A stretch of DNA of 64,000 nucleotides, from positions 112,599,741-112,663,740 of the forward strand of contig CM041465.1 of assembly GCA_023213395.1 (NCBI GenBank), read 5' to 3'. Below are positions 9,965 to 22,753 of the stretch, piece by piece. The notes beneath the pieces are model-generated. The model had not been told where the DNA came from. It saw only the letters and a program-made list of their open reading frames with translations, and did no database searches. The first letter of the stretch is position 1, and each line of letters begins with the position of its first letter. The DNA is from Cycas panzhihuaensis. Taxonomy: Eukaryota; Cycadophyta. The translations under genes and the position numbers were made by a program.

Positions 9965-12895
9965 ACTTGTGCCTCCCTTCGGTCACCAAGGAGTCTTTAG
10001 GATTAGGCTTGTGCTTGATATCATCATATGCAACCCTTGCTGCACTATTTTCAAACTTTCATGCCTCTTTTAAGAAGCTCCTTCAGTCCCAAATAGTGTC
10101 CTATATTCATCCTGGGTCTTGGCATAGCCCATGCTGTAATTTGTTGCCCATAGCATACTTGTAACATAGGCAACTTTCGCAAACTTTGTAATATTTATTT
10201 CCTTTATTGTCCACTACCAAAAGGCTATCCTAATTTGATGTACCTTATGTATAAGGGTAGCATGGAGATGTACTTACTAGAGGGTTAGCCATTCTGAGGC
10301 TAACCTCCCCTTGCCTTGGCATGTGTTATTGGTCTCTTGAGAGTTTGTAGAGTCACTTTTAGTGGAAGATTATCTAACTCGAAACATTCTAACTTGTAAT
10401 ATTTCAGCATTTTACTTTTGCATAAGTATATATACATCGGCTTTATATCCTAGTAGCCCCTTTAGAAACGGAAAAGAACTTTATGATTGTAGGCTTGCTA
10501 CGCTATTTGTGGAGAAAGGTAAGTGGCGATAATCTAGGTATGTTCTTTGGCCTCCTTTTCCTTTAGTTGTTCTACTCTTTCATAGTTCCTTTTTCCGTTG
10601 TATTTTCTTGCTCCTTTCCTTTTATTTTTAGGGGAGGTAAGGAAACCCCTATGCTGCTCATGCTATGGGAGAAGGGAAAAGAGGAAGCGGGTGTAGCACA
10701 AGGTGAAGACTATGTTTCAGATACTTCGTTCTTCCAAGTACACCTTTCTCATTTCATAGGTCTTTTGGTGTTTCCTTTAGCTTTTGTGCTAGCATAAAAA
10801 GACAATAAGGGAATAAAGAAAAATGGAACCACTATCATCACTATCTTGTACATTAGTTTGCATTATAGGAAAAATCATTCATTAAGGGTTATCCCCTTCC
10901 ATCTTTTACCCAATTGCATTGATGTGCATGTTGTATGATATCTAGGTTTATTTCTTTGCTTCTCTTTACCTTGTTTGAAATGAAATAAGAGTGAGGATCC
11001 ACTTTTGAGAGAGAAAATATTCATTGTTCTTTGCACTTATATGCTTAGTTTGTCTCTCATTTGCACACATATGACTAGTCTTTGTTCCATTGTGCCTATA
11101 GAGACTAGGAACCCCTTCGTAGATAGAGTGGCATGGACTCTTTCCACTACCACTCTTCATCCATCTAACTTTCCTACTAGGTGCATTAGTTCTTAGAGGA
11201 TCCATTCCCTAAGATCTTTTTCTTTCCTCACCATACCTACATACACTTGACGTACGTCATTTAACTTTCTTTCCATGAGGACCCATTCCCTTATTGGATC
11301 TTGCCTTTTCCTTCTGGCCATCCAAGGGTAGGAAGACCCTTGTTTTGAGGTCACTCGGGTAACCAAGGACATCCCTCACCTATGCTCCCCTTCAAAGTCA
11401 AAGGCCAAGTTACCTTGAGGAAGTCATGTGCCATTTGTGCCACTCTTGGCTCAACAGGGAGTCTTTGGGATTAGGCCTATGCTAGATATCAGCATATACA
11501 GCCCTTGCTACATTGTTTCTAGGCCTGCACAACTCTTTTAGGCAACTCCTCTAGTCCCAAAAAGTGTCCTATATTTATCCTGGGTCATGGCATATCCCAT
11601 GTTGCAATTTGCTACCCATAGCATACTTGAAACATAGGCAACTTTCACAAACTTTGTAATATTTATTTCTTTTACTCTCCACTACCAATAGGCTATCCTA
11701 ATATGTTGTACCTTGTGTCTAAGGGTAGCATGGAGGTGTACTTGCTAGAGGGTTAGCCATTCCGAGGCTAACCTCCCCTTCCCTTGGCATATGTTGTTGG
11801 TTTCTTTAGAGTTTGTAGAGTCACTTTTGGTGGAAGATTATCTAACTTGAAACATTCTAACTTGTAACATTTCAACACTTTACTTTTGCATAAGTATATA
11901 TACATTGGCTTTATATCCTAGCAGCCCCTTTAGAAAGGGCAAATAACTTTGTGATTGTAGGCTTGTTGTACTATTTGTAGAGGAAGGTAAGCGACGACAA
12001 TCCAGGTAAGTTCTTTGGCCTCCTTTTCCTTTGGTTGTTCTACTCTTTCACAGTTCCTTTTTCCTTTGCATTTTCTTGCTCCTTTCCTTTTGTTTTTAGG
12101 GGAGGTAAGGAAACCCCTATAATGGTTATGCTACAAAAAAAAGGAAAAGAGTAAGCAGGCGTAGTGCAAGGTGAAGACCATATTTTAGCTACTTTGTTCT
12201 TCCAGGTATGCCTTTCTAATTTCATAGGTCTTTTGGTGTTTTCTTTAGCTTGTATGCTTGCATAAAAGACAATAAGGAAATAAAGAAAAAGGGAACCACT
12301 ATCATCACTATTTTTCACATTAGTTTACATTGTAGGAAAGAGCATTCATTAAGGGTTATCCCCTTCCGTCTTTCACCCAATTGCATTAACGTCCTTGTTG
12401 CATGATATCTAGGTTTATTTCTTTACTTCTCTTTCCCTTGTTTGAAATGAAATGAGAGTGAGGATCCATATTTGAGAGAGAAAGTATTCATTGTTCTTTA
12501 TATGCTTAGTTTGTCTCTTATTTGCACACATATAATTAGTCTTTGTTCCATTATGCCTATAGAGACTAAGAACCCCTTCGCATATAGAGTGGTAGGAACT
12601 CTTTCCACTAACACTCTTCATCCATCCAACTTTCCTACTAGGTGGATTAGTTCTTAGAGGATCCATTCCCTAATCTTTTTCTTTCCTCACCATACCTACA
12701 TACACTTCACTTACATCCTATAGCTTTCTTTCCATAAGCATTTGTTCCCTTGTTGGGTCTTGCTTTCCTCTTCTAGCCTTCCAAGCACATGAAGACCCTT
12801 GTTTTGAGGTTACTCAAGTAACCGAGGACATCCCTCACCTGCGCTCCCTTTCAAAGTCAAAAGGCAAGTTACCTTGAGGAAGTCATGTGCCATTC
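9965..12895. repeat. 1.46-kb tandem duplication (two units, 9965-11431 and 11432-12895)
   Basis: The two units align end to end with an offset of about 1468 bases: both contain GAGTCTTT(A/G)GGATTAGGC (9991 and 11459), a GGGGAGGTAAGGAAACCCCTAT block (10631 and 12099), GAAATGA(A/G)AGTGAGGATCC (10977 and 12447), and end CAAGTTACCTTGAGGAAGTC. They differ mainly by C/T and G/A changes. Short open frames appear on both strands of both copies but shadow each other and are not taken as genes. Most simply an unequal-exchange duplication inside the long LTR. Confidence 0.8.
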
Positions 12896-13399
12896 ATGGG
12901 TCGCGAACCTGCATTCTGACAAACAGACGCCCTATCTGGGTGCTTCCTTATACTTGTTGGTTTAATCCCGTTATCCCAGAGCCTTCTGTTGATTGTCTTA
13001 GTCCCAACTGGGTGTAATTACCATCCCCATAGATGTGATTCTAGGATCATTGAACTAAATATGTAAGAGATCTTTATCTGATTTACTTCTAAAGGAATTG
13101 ACTATTAAATGAATGAGATCATTCCTCCTCTAACCCAAATCATCATCTCACACCATATGTAGAGGCTTATTAAAAGGGGTGGTATAGGAATCATTACCAA
13201 ATATTATGCTCTGGAAGGTTGGAAACTTCCAAAAGAAGGGGACACTCTCCAAGATGATGGTATACCAAATGATTTAAAATTGGCATTTCACTACCATAAC
13301 TAGGTCTTTTAGGATATTTCTTAAGGTCTCCCCCTAATATGTGACTAAGATCATAACATTGATCTAATAACTAGAAGCAATCCTCCTAGTATTCAACCA
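12896..13399 (+). other. Junction and leader into the chromovirus
   Basis: The first 120 bases are unusually rich in CG for this window (GGGTCGCGAACC, ACAGACGCCC). After about 13060 the sequence becomes AT-rich and probably belongs to the chromovirus protease-RT linker, but no domain can be read until the RT N-terminus. Confidence 0.3.
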
Positions 13400-14120
13400 T
13401 ACTAGTACCCTATCAAGAAAAGAATGAAATTGAACAACTAGTTTAAGAACTCCTTAATGCCTATACTATTAGGAAATTAAAAGTACTTTTTCTGCCCTAG
13501 TAATTTTAGTGAGAAAAAAAGATGACTTATTTTGTATGTGTGTAGACTATTATGAATTTAATAAAATAACCATCATGGATAAATTTCCTATACCAGTCAT
13601 CAATAAAATCTTGGATGAACTCCATGGAGCAACATTCTTCACATCATTGGACATAAGGTTAGGATACCATCAAATTAGGATCAAGGCAAAGGATGTTTAT
13701 AAAACTATATTTTGTACATATAAAGAATATTATTAATTTTTAGTGATGCCATTTAGCTTGACTAATGCCTCATCTACCTTTCAAGGACTTATGAATAAAC
13801 TCTTTTAGCCTTACTTAAGGAAGTTCATGTTAGTCTTTTTTAATGACATTCTAATCTTTAGTCATACATAGGAAGGCCATCTTTAGCATGTTGATAAGGC
13901 ATTATAGGGGCTTACATATAACCAACTTTATGTCAAAAAATTAAAATATTAATTTAGGTAAATATAAATAGAATATTTGGGCTATATTATCTCTCAAGAA
14001 GGAGTCAAGGTGAATCCTAAGAAAATTGTAGTTATCATAAACTAATTTAAACCTAAAAACATCAAGGGTCTTTGTGGATTCTTAGAAATCATAGGGTATT
14101 ATTAAAAGTTTGTTTAGGGC
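13400..14120 (+). pseudogene. Chromovirus: reverse transcriptase
   Basis: N-terminal blocks (NEIEQLV, ELLNA-x-TIRK across frames at 13425-13480), then VRKKDDLFCMCVDYYEFNK, ATFFTSLDIRLGYHQIR, FLVMPFSLTNASSTFQGLMN, and the catalytic box at 13836-13847 reading FFND, with Asp changed to Asn. Further blocks EYLGYIISQEGVKVNPKK and LCGFLEIIGYY follow. Wording is of the chromovirus branch of Ty3/gypsy. Stops occur at Gln and Trp positions (TAA after YY, TAG after LF). Within 13501-14100 a hand count gives one CAG, no CTG and about sixteen TAG. Confidence 0.9.
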
Positions 14121-14670
14121 TATACAAGGATTTCTTCCCCTTTAATTAGCCTATTAAAAAAGGATTCCTTTCACTAAAACGATAAGGCCTCTAAAAGCAT
14201 TTGAACACCTAAAGGCGGCTTTAATGACCACTCTAGTTCTCACAATACTAAACTTTTCAAATACATTAACTATTGAATGCGATGCATTAGGGCAAGGCAT
14301 TAGAGAATGCCTAATATAAGAAGGGAAACCTTTGGATTTTAAAAGTGTTCAACTTACACCTAAGGAAAAATTCAAATCTACCTATGAGAAGAAAATACTA
14401 GTAATTCTTTATGCAGTTAGGAAATTATAATATTATTTACTAGGAATATATTTCTAAATTAAAATAGACCGTGAGAGCTTAAAATATTTCGTATCTAAAA
14501 GGACAACATTTGAGGAACAACAAAAATAGGTCACCAAAATACAAGCTTTTAACTTTGAAATCATATATAAAAAAGGTAAGAATAATATAGTTGTTGATGC
14601 TTTATCTCATAAAGAAGAAGGCTCCACACTATATTCTATCAAAATTATCAATCCCACTTAGATAGTGGTC
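14121..14670 (+). pseudogene. Chromovirus: RNase H
   Basis: Fragments FEHLKAALMTTLVLTILNF, LTIECDALGQGIRECLI, GKPLDFKS, TYEKKILVILYAVRKL, IKIDRESLKYFVSKR and ending NNIVVDALSHKEEG. This is the normal gypsy RNase H that follows RT; the final VVDALS motif closes the domain. Five or more Gln/Trp-to-stop changes. Confidence 0.85.
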
Positions 14671-14739
14671 ACTAAGTAGGAATGAGATTAGGACCCCTTT
14701 ACAAATTATATCATTCAAGACCTTCAAGCTGATGCAGGG

Positions 14740-15620
14740 TATTCAACCCATTACACATGATCTGTAAATATTCTCTAGTACAAGAATTAAAAATATGTAT
14801 GCCCTCACTCTAGCCTCAAGAAGAAAATCTTACATGATGTACATGCCTCCCTAATAGTAGGTTACTTGGGATTCCTCTAGACATGCCACCACTTAAAATA
14901 ATCTTTCTTTTTTAAGGGTAAAAAAGAAGATGTAAAGAGATATGTTTCCTTATATGAAATTTATTAGTGACATAAGATAGAAATAATCAAGTCCTTAGGA
15001 TTATTATAATCCCTTCTTATACCAAATCAACAATGGAAAGAAATTTCCATAGACTTCATCATAGGTCTACCCAAGCCAGAAGGAAAAAATGTTATACTTA
15101 TGGTTATTAATAAGCTAACTGAATATGCTTATTTTTATGGCATCTAAGCAATATACAAGGCAAAGCAAATTGTTGGGATCTTTCTAAAGGATACACATAG
15201 GTTGCATGGTATGCCCAAATGAATAATTAGTGATCAGGACCCCAAGTTCACTAGTAGCTTTTGGATGGAACTCTTTCATCTACTTGATACCAACCTGACA
15301 ATGATCTCATCCTACCATCAACAAATAGATGGTTAAACTAAAGTGGTTAATAAGTACTTGGAAGGATACCTTCATTGTTATGTTTCAGATAAGTAAGCCC
15401 ACTAGCATCATTGGCTTCCTTTAGCATAATGGTGATATAATATAACCTATCATGCATCATCAAGAATGGCTCTAATATAAGCATTATATGGATATGAACC
15501 ACCCGCACTTAAGAATTATGCCATAATTGGTTCTATGGTTTAAGTAGTTAAGGACCACATCCAACAAATAACACAAACTCTCAAGCTACTCAATGAAACA
15601 AGAAGTAGATAAAGGGTAAA
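14740..15620 (+). pseudogene. Chromovirus: integrase
   Basis: The zinc-binding N-terminus is decayed (CHHLK near 14885). The core reads WKEISIDFIIGLPKPEGKN (first Asp, about 15050), ISDQDPKFTSSFW (second Asp, about 15230) and then DG-stop-TKVVNKYLEGYL, where the third catalytic residue at 15340-15342 is Lys instead of Glu and the preceding Gln is a stop. The C-terminal GYEPPALKNY and DHIQQITQTLKLL follow. Confidence 0.88.
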
Positions 15621-15924
15621 GTAAATGATCATTTTAATAAGATGATTAGGTATACTTACAATTACAACCATATAAGTAGACATCTCTAAAATGGGATTAG
15701 CAACATAAATTATAACCTTGATTTTATGGGCCTTATAAAATTCTCAAGAAGATTAGTGAAGTTATATATGTCTAAGACTCACCACCACTATCAAGAATCC
15801 ATAATGTCTTTCATGTTTTATATCTTAAGAGGGTAATTAGGTAGTAAGTACAAGTTTAAATGGAATTATCTATCTTAAATAAGGAGGGGTAACTTCAGCT
15901 CACTCCAATAGATATCATCGATAG

Positions 15925-16060
15925 AAGAATTTAACATCTATAATCTAGGTAAACCATTGAGTTTCTCATCAAATGGAAATAACTTCCATAAGAAAATATA
16001 ACTTAGGAGAATTGGTAATTTATCTAAAAGTATCTTGAGATCATCAAGCTTTGAGGGAAA
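15925..16060 (+). pseudogene. Chromovirus: chromodomain remnant
   Basis: Reading plus strand: EFLIKWK-stop-LP-stop-ENIT-stop-ENW, then F-I-stop-KYLEII. This matches the second half of a chromodomain (the ...IKW.G....TWE.... core), with the Gly and Trp codons changed to stops. Chromodomains at the end of integrase steer these elements toward marked chromatin and define the chromovirus branch. Confidence 0.75.
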
Positions 16061-16291
16061 AGATTTTTTAAGGGGAAAACTTTATTAGAGATCCAACCCC
16101 TACCTTGCCTTCTTTTATATTATCTTATATCTTCTACTTCTTCTCTCTCTTATATTTTCTTATATCTTATATTTCTTCCCTCTTCTTATTATCCCATATA
16201 TATAAATAAAAGGTTGTGTAGTAGTCATTGAGCACTATATATATTCATTTAATATCTCACATTCATAAGTAGAAGGTTGTCTAGTGACCAA
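16061..16291. other. 3' untranslated region downstream of the chromovirus
   Basis: Holds a purine-then-pyrimidine switch at 16066-16110 and pyrimidine-rich CTTCTCTCTCTT repeats. A 3' LTR is expected nearby but no matching partner exists in the window, so its limits cannot be drawn. Confidence 0.3.
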
Positions 16292-16430
<139 letters not shown>

Positions 16431-16584
16431 CCTTAGAATAGATTATCTTTAATAGTATTGTTGTTGCATGTAATTGGGAGGTTGCACCCTAGAAGGGTAT
16501 TATAATACAAGTGCTCTTTTAGAGTTATTTGGGTGTTGTGTCACTATGTATTTATCAATTAAAGGAGTAATATCCTATTAATAC

Positions 16585-16726
16585 CTCTCAATGTCTAATA
16601 TCTCTTAGAATTAACAAAAGCTTGATAATGTGCAACTAATATATCTTCCATGATTTAGGTTATTACCCAAATATGTGTAATCTCCTTAAAGTAGGTAATT
16701 ATCATAACATAGGAATTATTCTAATA
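16585..16726 (-). repeat. Copia B: 3' LTR, recognisable part
   Basis: The stretch GGTTATTACCCAAATATGTGTAA...GGAATTATTCTAATA matches 27568-27658 (GGTTATTACCCTAATGTGGGTAA...GTATTATTCCAACA). On the minus strand the right copy starts TGTTGGAAT; the left starts TATTAGAAT, its TG decayed to TA. Just inside lies a purine-rich ATAGGGTAGAAA (minus strand), a fair polypurine tract. The outer (left) edge could not be placed because identity fades before 16585. Confidence 0.55.
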
Positions 16727-17059
16727 TTTCTACCCTATAATGGCTATTTAGATAGACTCTAAGTTTATCTCTAAATTTGATAACTTTATTTTGCTAAGTA
16801 CCTTTATGAAAATATATACCACTTATTCTTTATTATTTCAATAGACTAATTCTAATTCACCTTATTACACTAACTCTCTGATGAAGTGATTTTATGTTTT
16901 ATCCTACTATGAAACACTAGGATTCTAGTTAGCTAAATTGTTCTTTGCTTATCATAAAATAACAATATGGTATCAACTTGTTCTTCTTGTAAACTATGAG
17001 GCAATCTTTTAAGCTAAACTGTCTCACAGTCTCTTGCTATAACTACTTTACCCTCTACT

Positions 17060-18180
17060 TCTATAATAGAAAGAGATATTATTACCTACTTCCTTGAACT
17101 CCATGCTATTATTATTGGGTCTAAATTTAATGCATATCTTGAGTTAGATTTCTTGTCATTTATATAACCTACCCATCCTAAGCCTGTATAACTAATCAAC
17201 TTGTAATTTCCTAATGACTTGTAATGTAAACCATACCTAATAGTACCTCTGAGATACCTAAAAATACTTTTTACTACTTGCTGATGTTTTACCTTAGGCT
17301 TGTACATAAATCTAGAAACTATACTAAATACATACATAATGTTTGGTTGAGTTAAATTCAAATAAATTAGGCTCCTAATCAACTACCTATAAAGTGTAAG
17401 ATCAACTAATTTAGATTTCTCAAACTCAGATAATTTCAACCCAACCTCTATTGGCATTATAAGTGGCTTGCAACTAACCATATTGAATTTGTATAATATA
17501 TCTAATGTGTATTTCCTTTGTGATATAAATATAACCTTTTCATCCTTCTAAACTTTGATGCCTCTAAGTCTATCATTTTAAACTCGTTGCATATATCTTT
17601 CTTAAACTTTTAAGATATCTAATCATAATTCCTAGTATATACTAGGTCATCTACATATAAGCCTATGATTAAAATTAATATGCCCTCCAATTTTATATAC
17701 AAATTATGATCTAATTGGATTCTTCAGAATCTTTTATTCTTAAATATTTATCAATCCTAGAGTACCATGCTCTAAGTGCCAATTTGGGTTAATGTAAGGC
17801 CTTCTTGAGTTTGTAGATCTTGCCTACTTTTTTTTTTTCACTTCAAAACTCTCAGGTTATTAGATATAAATCTCCTCATCTATATAGTCTTTCAAGAAGG
17901 CACTTTTCACATTTATTTAATCAACTATCTATCTAACTTTGTTATGCAAATAAGGCCATGATTAATTTGAATGTTCCTAACCTACCAATAGGTACAAATA
18001 TTTTATTATAATTTATACATTTAATTTTAGAATAGCCCTTTATAACTAATCTTACTTTGTATTTGTCAACGTACCCACTTAATTTATACTTTGTCTTGTA
18101 GATCTTTTTTATTCCAATGCTATTATCTCTAGGTAAAAAATTAACTAACTCCCATGTATTATTCTTCACTAAGACATTAT
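17060..18180 (-). pseudogene. Copia B: reverse transcriptase and RNase H
   Basis: From right to left on the minus strand: NTWELVNFLPRDNSIGIKKI and YKVRLVIKGYSKIKCINY (18169-17990; start of copia RT), damaged middle, then SLIYLNLTQPNIMYVFSIVS and HQQVVKSIFRYLRGTIRYGL (about 17380-17230), then LISYTGLGWVGYINDKKSNS with Asp to Gly in the expected DSDWAG motif, and IIAWSSRK. This is the RT C-terminus and RNase H of a Ty1/copia element. Many TAA/TAG stops. Confidence 0.88.
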
Positions 18181-18844
18181 ATTATATTTTTTTATTCATC
18201 TTAGCTATTTGCATTTCCAAAGTTTTAAGACTTATTTGACTCCATAACTTAAGTCATAAGTGGAAAGCCTAGCCTTTGAGATCTTGTTGTTTTTATCTCA
18301 AAGTTAGTACCTAAGATATTTTGAGGGTTATGAGCCACTTGTACCCATTTTAGAATCCTTTAATTTGAAGTAGATGGTCCTACATCATTTATTGTAGGTA
18401 TATTTATACCACTTAGGTTAGAGTCCACTTCAATCATAATGTTTTTACCTTTGTCCTTTTTAATAACTTTCTCTAAATAGAATTCTTTTTTTTTTATTAT
18501 GGGACATGTGCATAAGCTATGCACCTAAAAATTATTAAGTGTTTAATGCTTAGTTTATAATCTAACTAAGTTTTTTCATGTGTAATCCATCTCACTATAT
18601 TGGTTGTATATTTGTTCAATAAATAAATAATTCTATGCATAAATTCTACCCAATATTCATTACTTAGATGCTTAGACTTAAGCATTCTTTTAGCCATATC
18701 AATAGTTATTCTGTTCTTCCTTTCTACAACCCTATTTTATTGAGGAGTATAAGGATTTATGAATTATTTTTTTATCTTAAAATATCTATAATAATATTTG
18801 AATTCATTTGAAATGAATTCTCCCCCATTATTTGATCTCATAGT
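18181..18844 (-). pseudogene. Copia B: integrase core, second part (split by the nested element)
   Basis: Immediately left of the insertion the minus strand reads MRSNNGGEFISNEFK, the block around the second catalytic Asp, here Asn. It continues to NRVVERKNRIT (about 18735-18700), in which the third catalytic Glu is retained, then MAKRMLKSKHLSNEYW. The rest of integrase and the linker to RT continue to about 18200. The missing N-terminal part is on the other side of the nested element, at 23075 onward. Confidence 0.85.
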
Positions 18845-19167
18845 TGTTAGAAAATGCAACCGAAGCAAACAAGGTTGTCAGGATCTTTCACATCAGGAAG
18901 ATAACAAGTAGAAACATATCACACGGGATACCATATTGTCATGGAAAACCCTTATGGGTGAAAACTCACAAATGAATAATATTCACATTATGACAAAATA
19001 ATATATTACAAAGATGGACTTTGATCTATATTTATGAATGTAAAGTGCCAAATATAATTACAAATATATCCATTAGGTCACCACGATCGAGACTATTCTA
19101 TCACATAATTAGGCATAAAAAAAGGAGGCCCACTTTACATTAGGTGGTATGGTCACATATTTTAACA
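18845..19167 (-). repeat. 3' LTR of the nested element
   Basis: Starts TGTTAGAAAATGC and ends TTTTAACA on the plus strand (TG...CA). Aligns over its whole length with 22754-23074 at about nine-tenths identity by eye; most differences are C/T or G/A. Confidence 0.9.
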
Positions 19168-19180
19168 TCCCCTCTTAATG
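19168..19180 (-). other. Polypurine tract of the nested element
   Basis: Minus strand CATTAAGAGGGGA immediately before the LTR. This sets element orientation together with the PBS at the other end. Confidence 0.75.
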
Positions 19181-22100
19181 TAAATATGGGGCAATAAGGA
19201 TTATCATTAGGAGTAAATCCCCTCTCAAGGATAACCTTACTCAACCTAATATGCACGAATGTCGACGTAGCAATCCTCAATCAGATGTAATGGTGCTATG
19301 CCTCGTATGTACTCAATTCTTTAGAAATACTCCAATAGACCTGCAACCATACAACTCTCTCTATACTTGATACTTCATCCATTCAACTTAGCCATATTCC
19401 TCTAACTAAACTAAGAGGTTGAGCCACTTAAGCCATGTGAATCACCTCTTCAAGTCTTCATTAAGTAACGATGATATGATATGATATGATACCTAACTAA
19501 CTGAAGATGTTGAAGTAAATATCAAATAGACCAATGAACATCGAGATAGGTGCTAAATGTATCATCACACCTTAATCCTTCTTCCTATTAGACATCCTAC
19601 GTAACAAGATTTAAAGTTACAAACTGACTAGGTTCTTGCTTCAATACAACTCTCCATTATGAATCTATACTCACTGAAACATTGGTATCTATCTCAAGTT
19701 TTGAATGCCATGTTGATCCATGATCTTCCATCATCCCACATATCTTCAGCTATCAATAGAACATAGGGTTTCAATCCATGTCTCATCATCTAATAGCTCT
19801 TCATCATCAATCTATCACTAAGTCCAGCTTCCGTCTCAAGCATAATGTTAGGCAAACAAACCTCCATACCTACTGAATAACGATTAAAAAAAGTGAAGCA
19901 ATGGAGGATAAAACCTGTAACCAAATGATACTCAACATGATATGTCAACAACTCTATAACATCTAGACTGATCACAATACATTTCCCCTATAGATCACAT
20001 TGTTTGTAAGCTAAATAACTAATACACTTCAAACACTTGTAATCTTGCTACTGCAATCTTCATCTAAGATATGTGCACTCCAATGCACTAAAGGAAATAA
20101 ATAGAAGGCTTCTAACTTGGTCCAAAAAAAAAACACATGAGGGGAAATATGCCATAAATAGCCACAACAGGGGTACCCATACCTGTTCACTATAGCCTAT
20201 GCCAACAAACCATAGGAGGCAAACCACAACATGTACTAAACCTCACTATCCAGATCATGATACTCACCTGTAATGCAACCTTACAAGCCAATTGTAGATA
20301 CCATGATGAAGGCATAACTGATTTTAAGGCTTCTTATCTTAGACCTTTCCATTCATACTTAAAATTTATCAAGCACTCTACCCACATTAGACTTGTTCAA
20401 ATATGTAACCATGTTGAACTAGCATTAAACTAGGCCACAAACCTCGTGCTAACATCAGTCCAACTAGTCAACATATAACAGTGCATCATAAACGACAATC
20501 ATACAAGTAAATTATGAACATAATCACTTCATATACATTTGATGCAACTAAACTCGAATGTAATCATAAATAAATCACACTTATTTCACTAAATAATCAT
20601 ATAAATCATGAATTTTATTGTGTAATGATCTATGCCTCATTCAAATAGTATCAGAGTTTGTATTAAGTTACAATTAAGGTGTCTCATGTGTGTTCTTCTT
20701 TTCTTCACCCAATCTCGCCCATCATCTCACCCTTAAAACCTACTCTTAACCTGCCCATCAAACTCGCCAAAATCTTGGCCTTACTCTCACCATTAAAACA
20801 ATCCCAACATATGCCTAAAACTTGTCATGTAATCACATGCAACAAGTCTATCTTTGCCTCATCTTACCCATCAAACTTGCCCAACACATGCCCTCTTCTA
20901 GCCCATAAAGAATCATGCTTAATACACTCTCTTCTCCTCAGATCACCAACTATTAGCTTGCCATAACATTATCTTAATGACTCTCTTATGCAATCACATG
21001 CAAAAGAGTCTAAACTTGTCTCATCTCTCATGCCATCACATACAAGAGATTCTTATTTTACCATTAAACAATCATTAAGAGGGCACCTCAAATCATCAAA
21101 TAGTAACCCAAAGAGTGACATACCACCTCATTATCACTAAAAGATTATAAAATTGAAGCCTTGTAAAATATATTTAATGCACTTTTAAAAGAATATACTT
21201 TCATCAGATACCAAAAGATATCCTAGAATGACAAAGTATATAAACTAAAAGAGATATCAATATACCAAAATAACTTCAATCAAGATAACTTTAATCAAAA
21301 AGAAAAAAGGCATTCAAGTCTTAAAGTGATTTGATAAAATATAAAGATGAAAGGATTTATATAAAAATAGCAGCTTAATATATATGTCAAGGATATATAT
21401 ATTTAATAAAGTCACAAATATATAAATTGATAAAATGGAAAATATAAACTACAACACAATGACAACAAATACATATATTACTTGAACACCATTAATAAAT
21501 AAAAAATAGGTGGCTGAGACTACAATGATGATGTCGATCATGGATGCAACTGGACCATAGGCTGGGCATCTTCATATAATCGAAATGCTGATGAGAAAAT
21601 ATAAAGATGGAGAGTAATAAATCTATGAAACATGCAAGAATTTATTAACTAGCCATCAATGCTATACATGTAGGAAATGATAAGCATAAATAGTAAAAAA
21701 AAAAGCCAGTTACATTCATCAAAAGATATTAAACGACGACAGATACATGTATACATCTAACAGACTATGGTAGCTACATGTATACGTCTAATAGAATGCA
21801 AGAAAAAAAAGGGATAATCAGTGACTGAAGAAATGACAAAGGGTGATTTTAAATTCATAACTAATGTCACACACAAATCTAAGTATGTAAACACCAATAC
21901 AATAGAGAAATATCAACATGCCCAAACCTTACCAAATCAAACACGATCAATTTGGACGGTTGCCAATATAATCCTCAACTGCGATTATATTCACAAGTTG
22001 TATGATCACAACAAACACATAATATGACTTCATACATCAACATGCAGAGTTTAAATCTGTATACAGATGATGCAAGAGTCTTCAATAGTGATTGAAAATA

Positions 22101-22740
22101 TATTCATGGAGGGTGACAACAAATAGGTGATATATTCACATGCTTATGTTAAATGGGTGATTATAATATCAAGTTCAAATATATATATCACACACACAAC
22201 AATCAAAGTATAAAAATATATATAAACATGGCTACATATATATTAACATATAGGTGACTGAGATTAAATGGTTAATATATCATGCACAACCACTCAAATA
22301 TACAAGAAAATCCTCAATTTATCAATGAGGTGAATATGTAATAAGCATACCTTTAAATTGATAATAATATTGACTTCATAGCTCTGCAATAGGCTCGCTA
22401 GGGTTTTAACACTCTCCCACCAGTAATAGGGGGTTGGTAATCAACTTTAGGGAATGCAAACTTAGTGGCAATGTTAAACAGGGATCCAGTACCTTCAACA
22501 AGCTTAAATGACTCTTACATGGCTGGTAATAGAGTCAACGCTTGTCCACACACCCCCATGTAGCTCAGAGTACCTATAAATAATGGATAAAAGGCTCTTG
22601 GGATCCTCAATGATCACCTACACTACCATGGCTATTCTGTAGGGTTATCAGACACACCAATCTACTAAGGGCAAGCTAGTATAACCTAGCACCATTGATT
22701 AGACCATAGACAATGTTCATCTACCTGTGCATGACCTACA
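19181..22740. other. Interior of the nested element, no coding signal
   Basis: Open frames here are short (95 codons at most at 20679-20966, rich in Leu, Ser and Pro) and match no retroelement domain I recognise. CAG, CTG and CG are less depleted than in the surrounding copia, in keeping with a later arrival. A (GATAT)-type run lies at 19470-19492. Confidence 0.6.
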
Positions 22741-22753
22741 TGCTCTGATACCA
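22741..22753 (-). other. Primer-binding site (initiator tRNA-Met) of the nested element
   Basis: Minus strand TGGTATCAGAGCA, the exact complement of the 3' end of plant initiator tRNA-Met, directly next to the LTR. Confidence 0.93.

Larger units (their letters stand above)
8638..12895 (+). repeat. Probable 3' LTR of Tat element A (right end uncertain)
   Basis: The LTR begins TGTTTCCTGG just after the polypurine tract. It holds repeats and hairpins in the presumed U3 (9155-9283), a TATA box at 9341-9347 followed by a pyrimidine-rich initiator-like region, and a 1.46-kb tandem duplication. No second copy is in the window, so the right end is inferred: the duplicated unit stops at ...GCCATTCA near 12895, where the sequence character changes. 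Tat LTRs of several kilobases are known. If the tandem duplication is flanking DNA, the LTR would end before 9965. Confidence 0.5.

Noticed and set aside
10966-12666. Pairs of 60-83-codon frames on both strands that look conserved between two places
   Set aside because: They lie in the 1.46-kb tandem duplication, overlap each other on opposite strands, and similarity is explained by DNA duplication.
12896-12920. TGGGTCGCGAACC after the presumed LTR end as a primer-binding site
   Set aside because: Reversed, it has a GGTTCG but the distance from there to the CCA end is far too short for a tRNA, and a 3' LTR should not be followed by a PBS.
20679-20966. 95-codon frame inside the nested non-coding element
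   Set aside because: Leu/Ser/Pro-rich, no motif, single copy, and length not unusual for this sequence composition.
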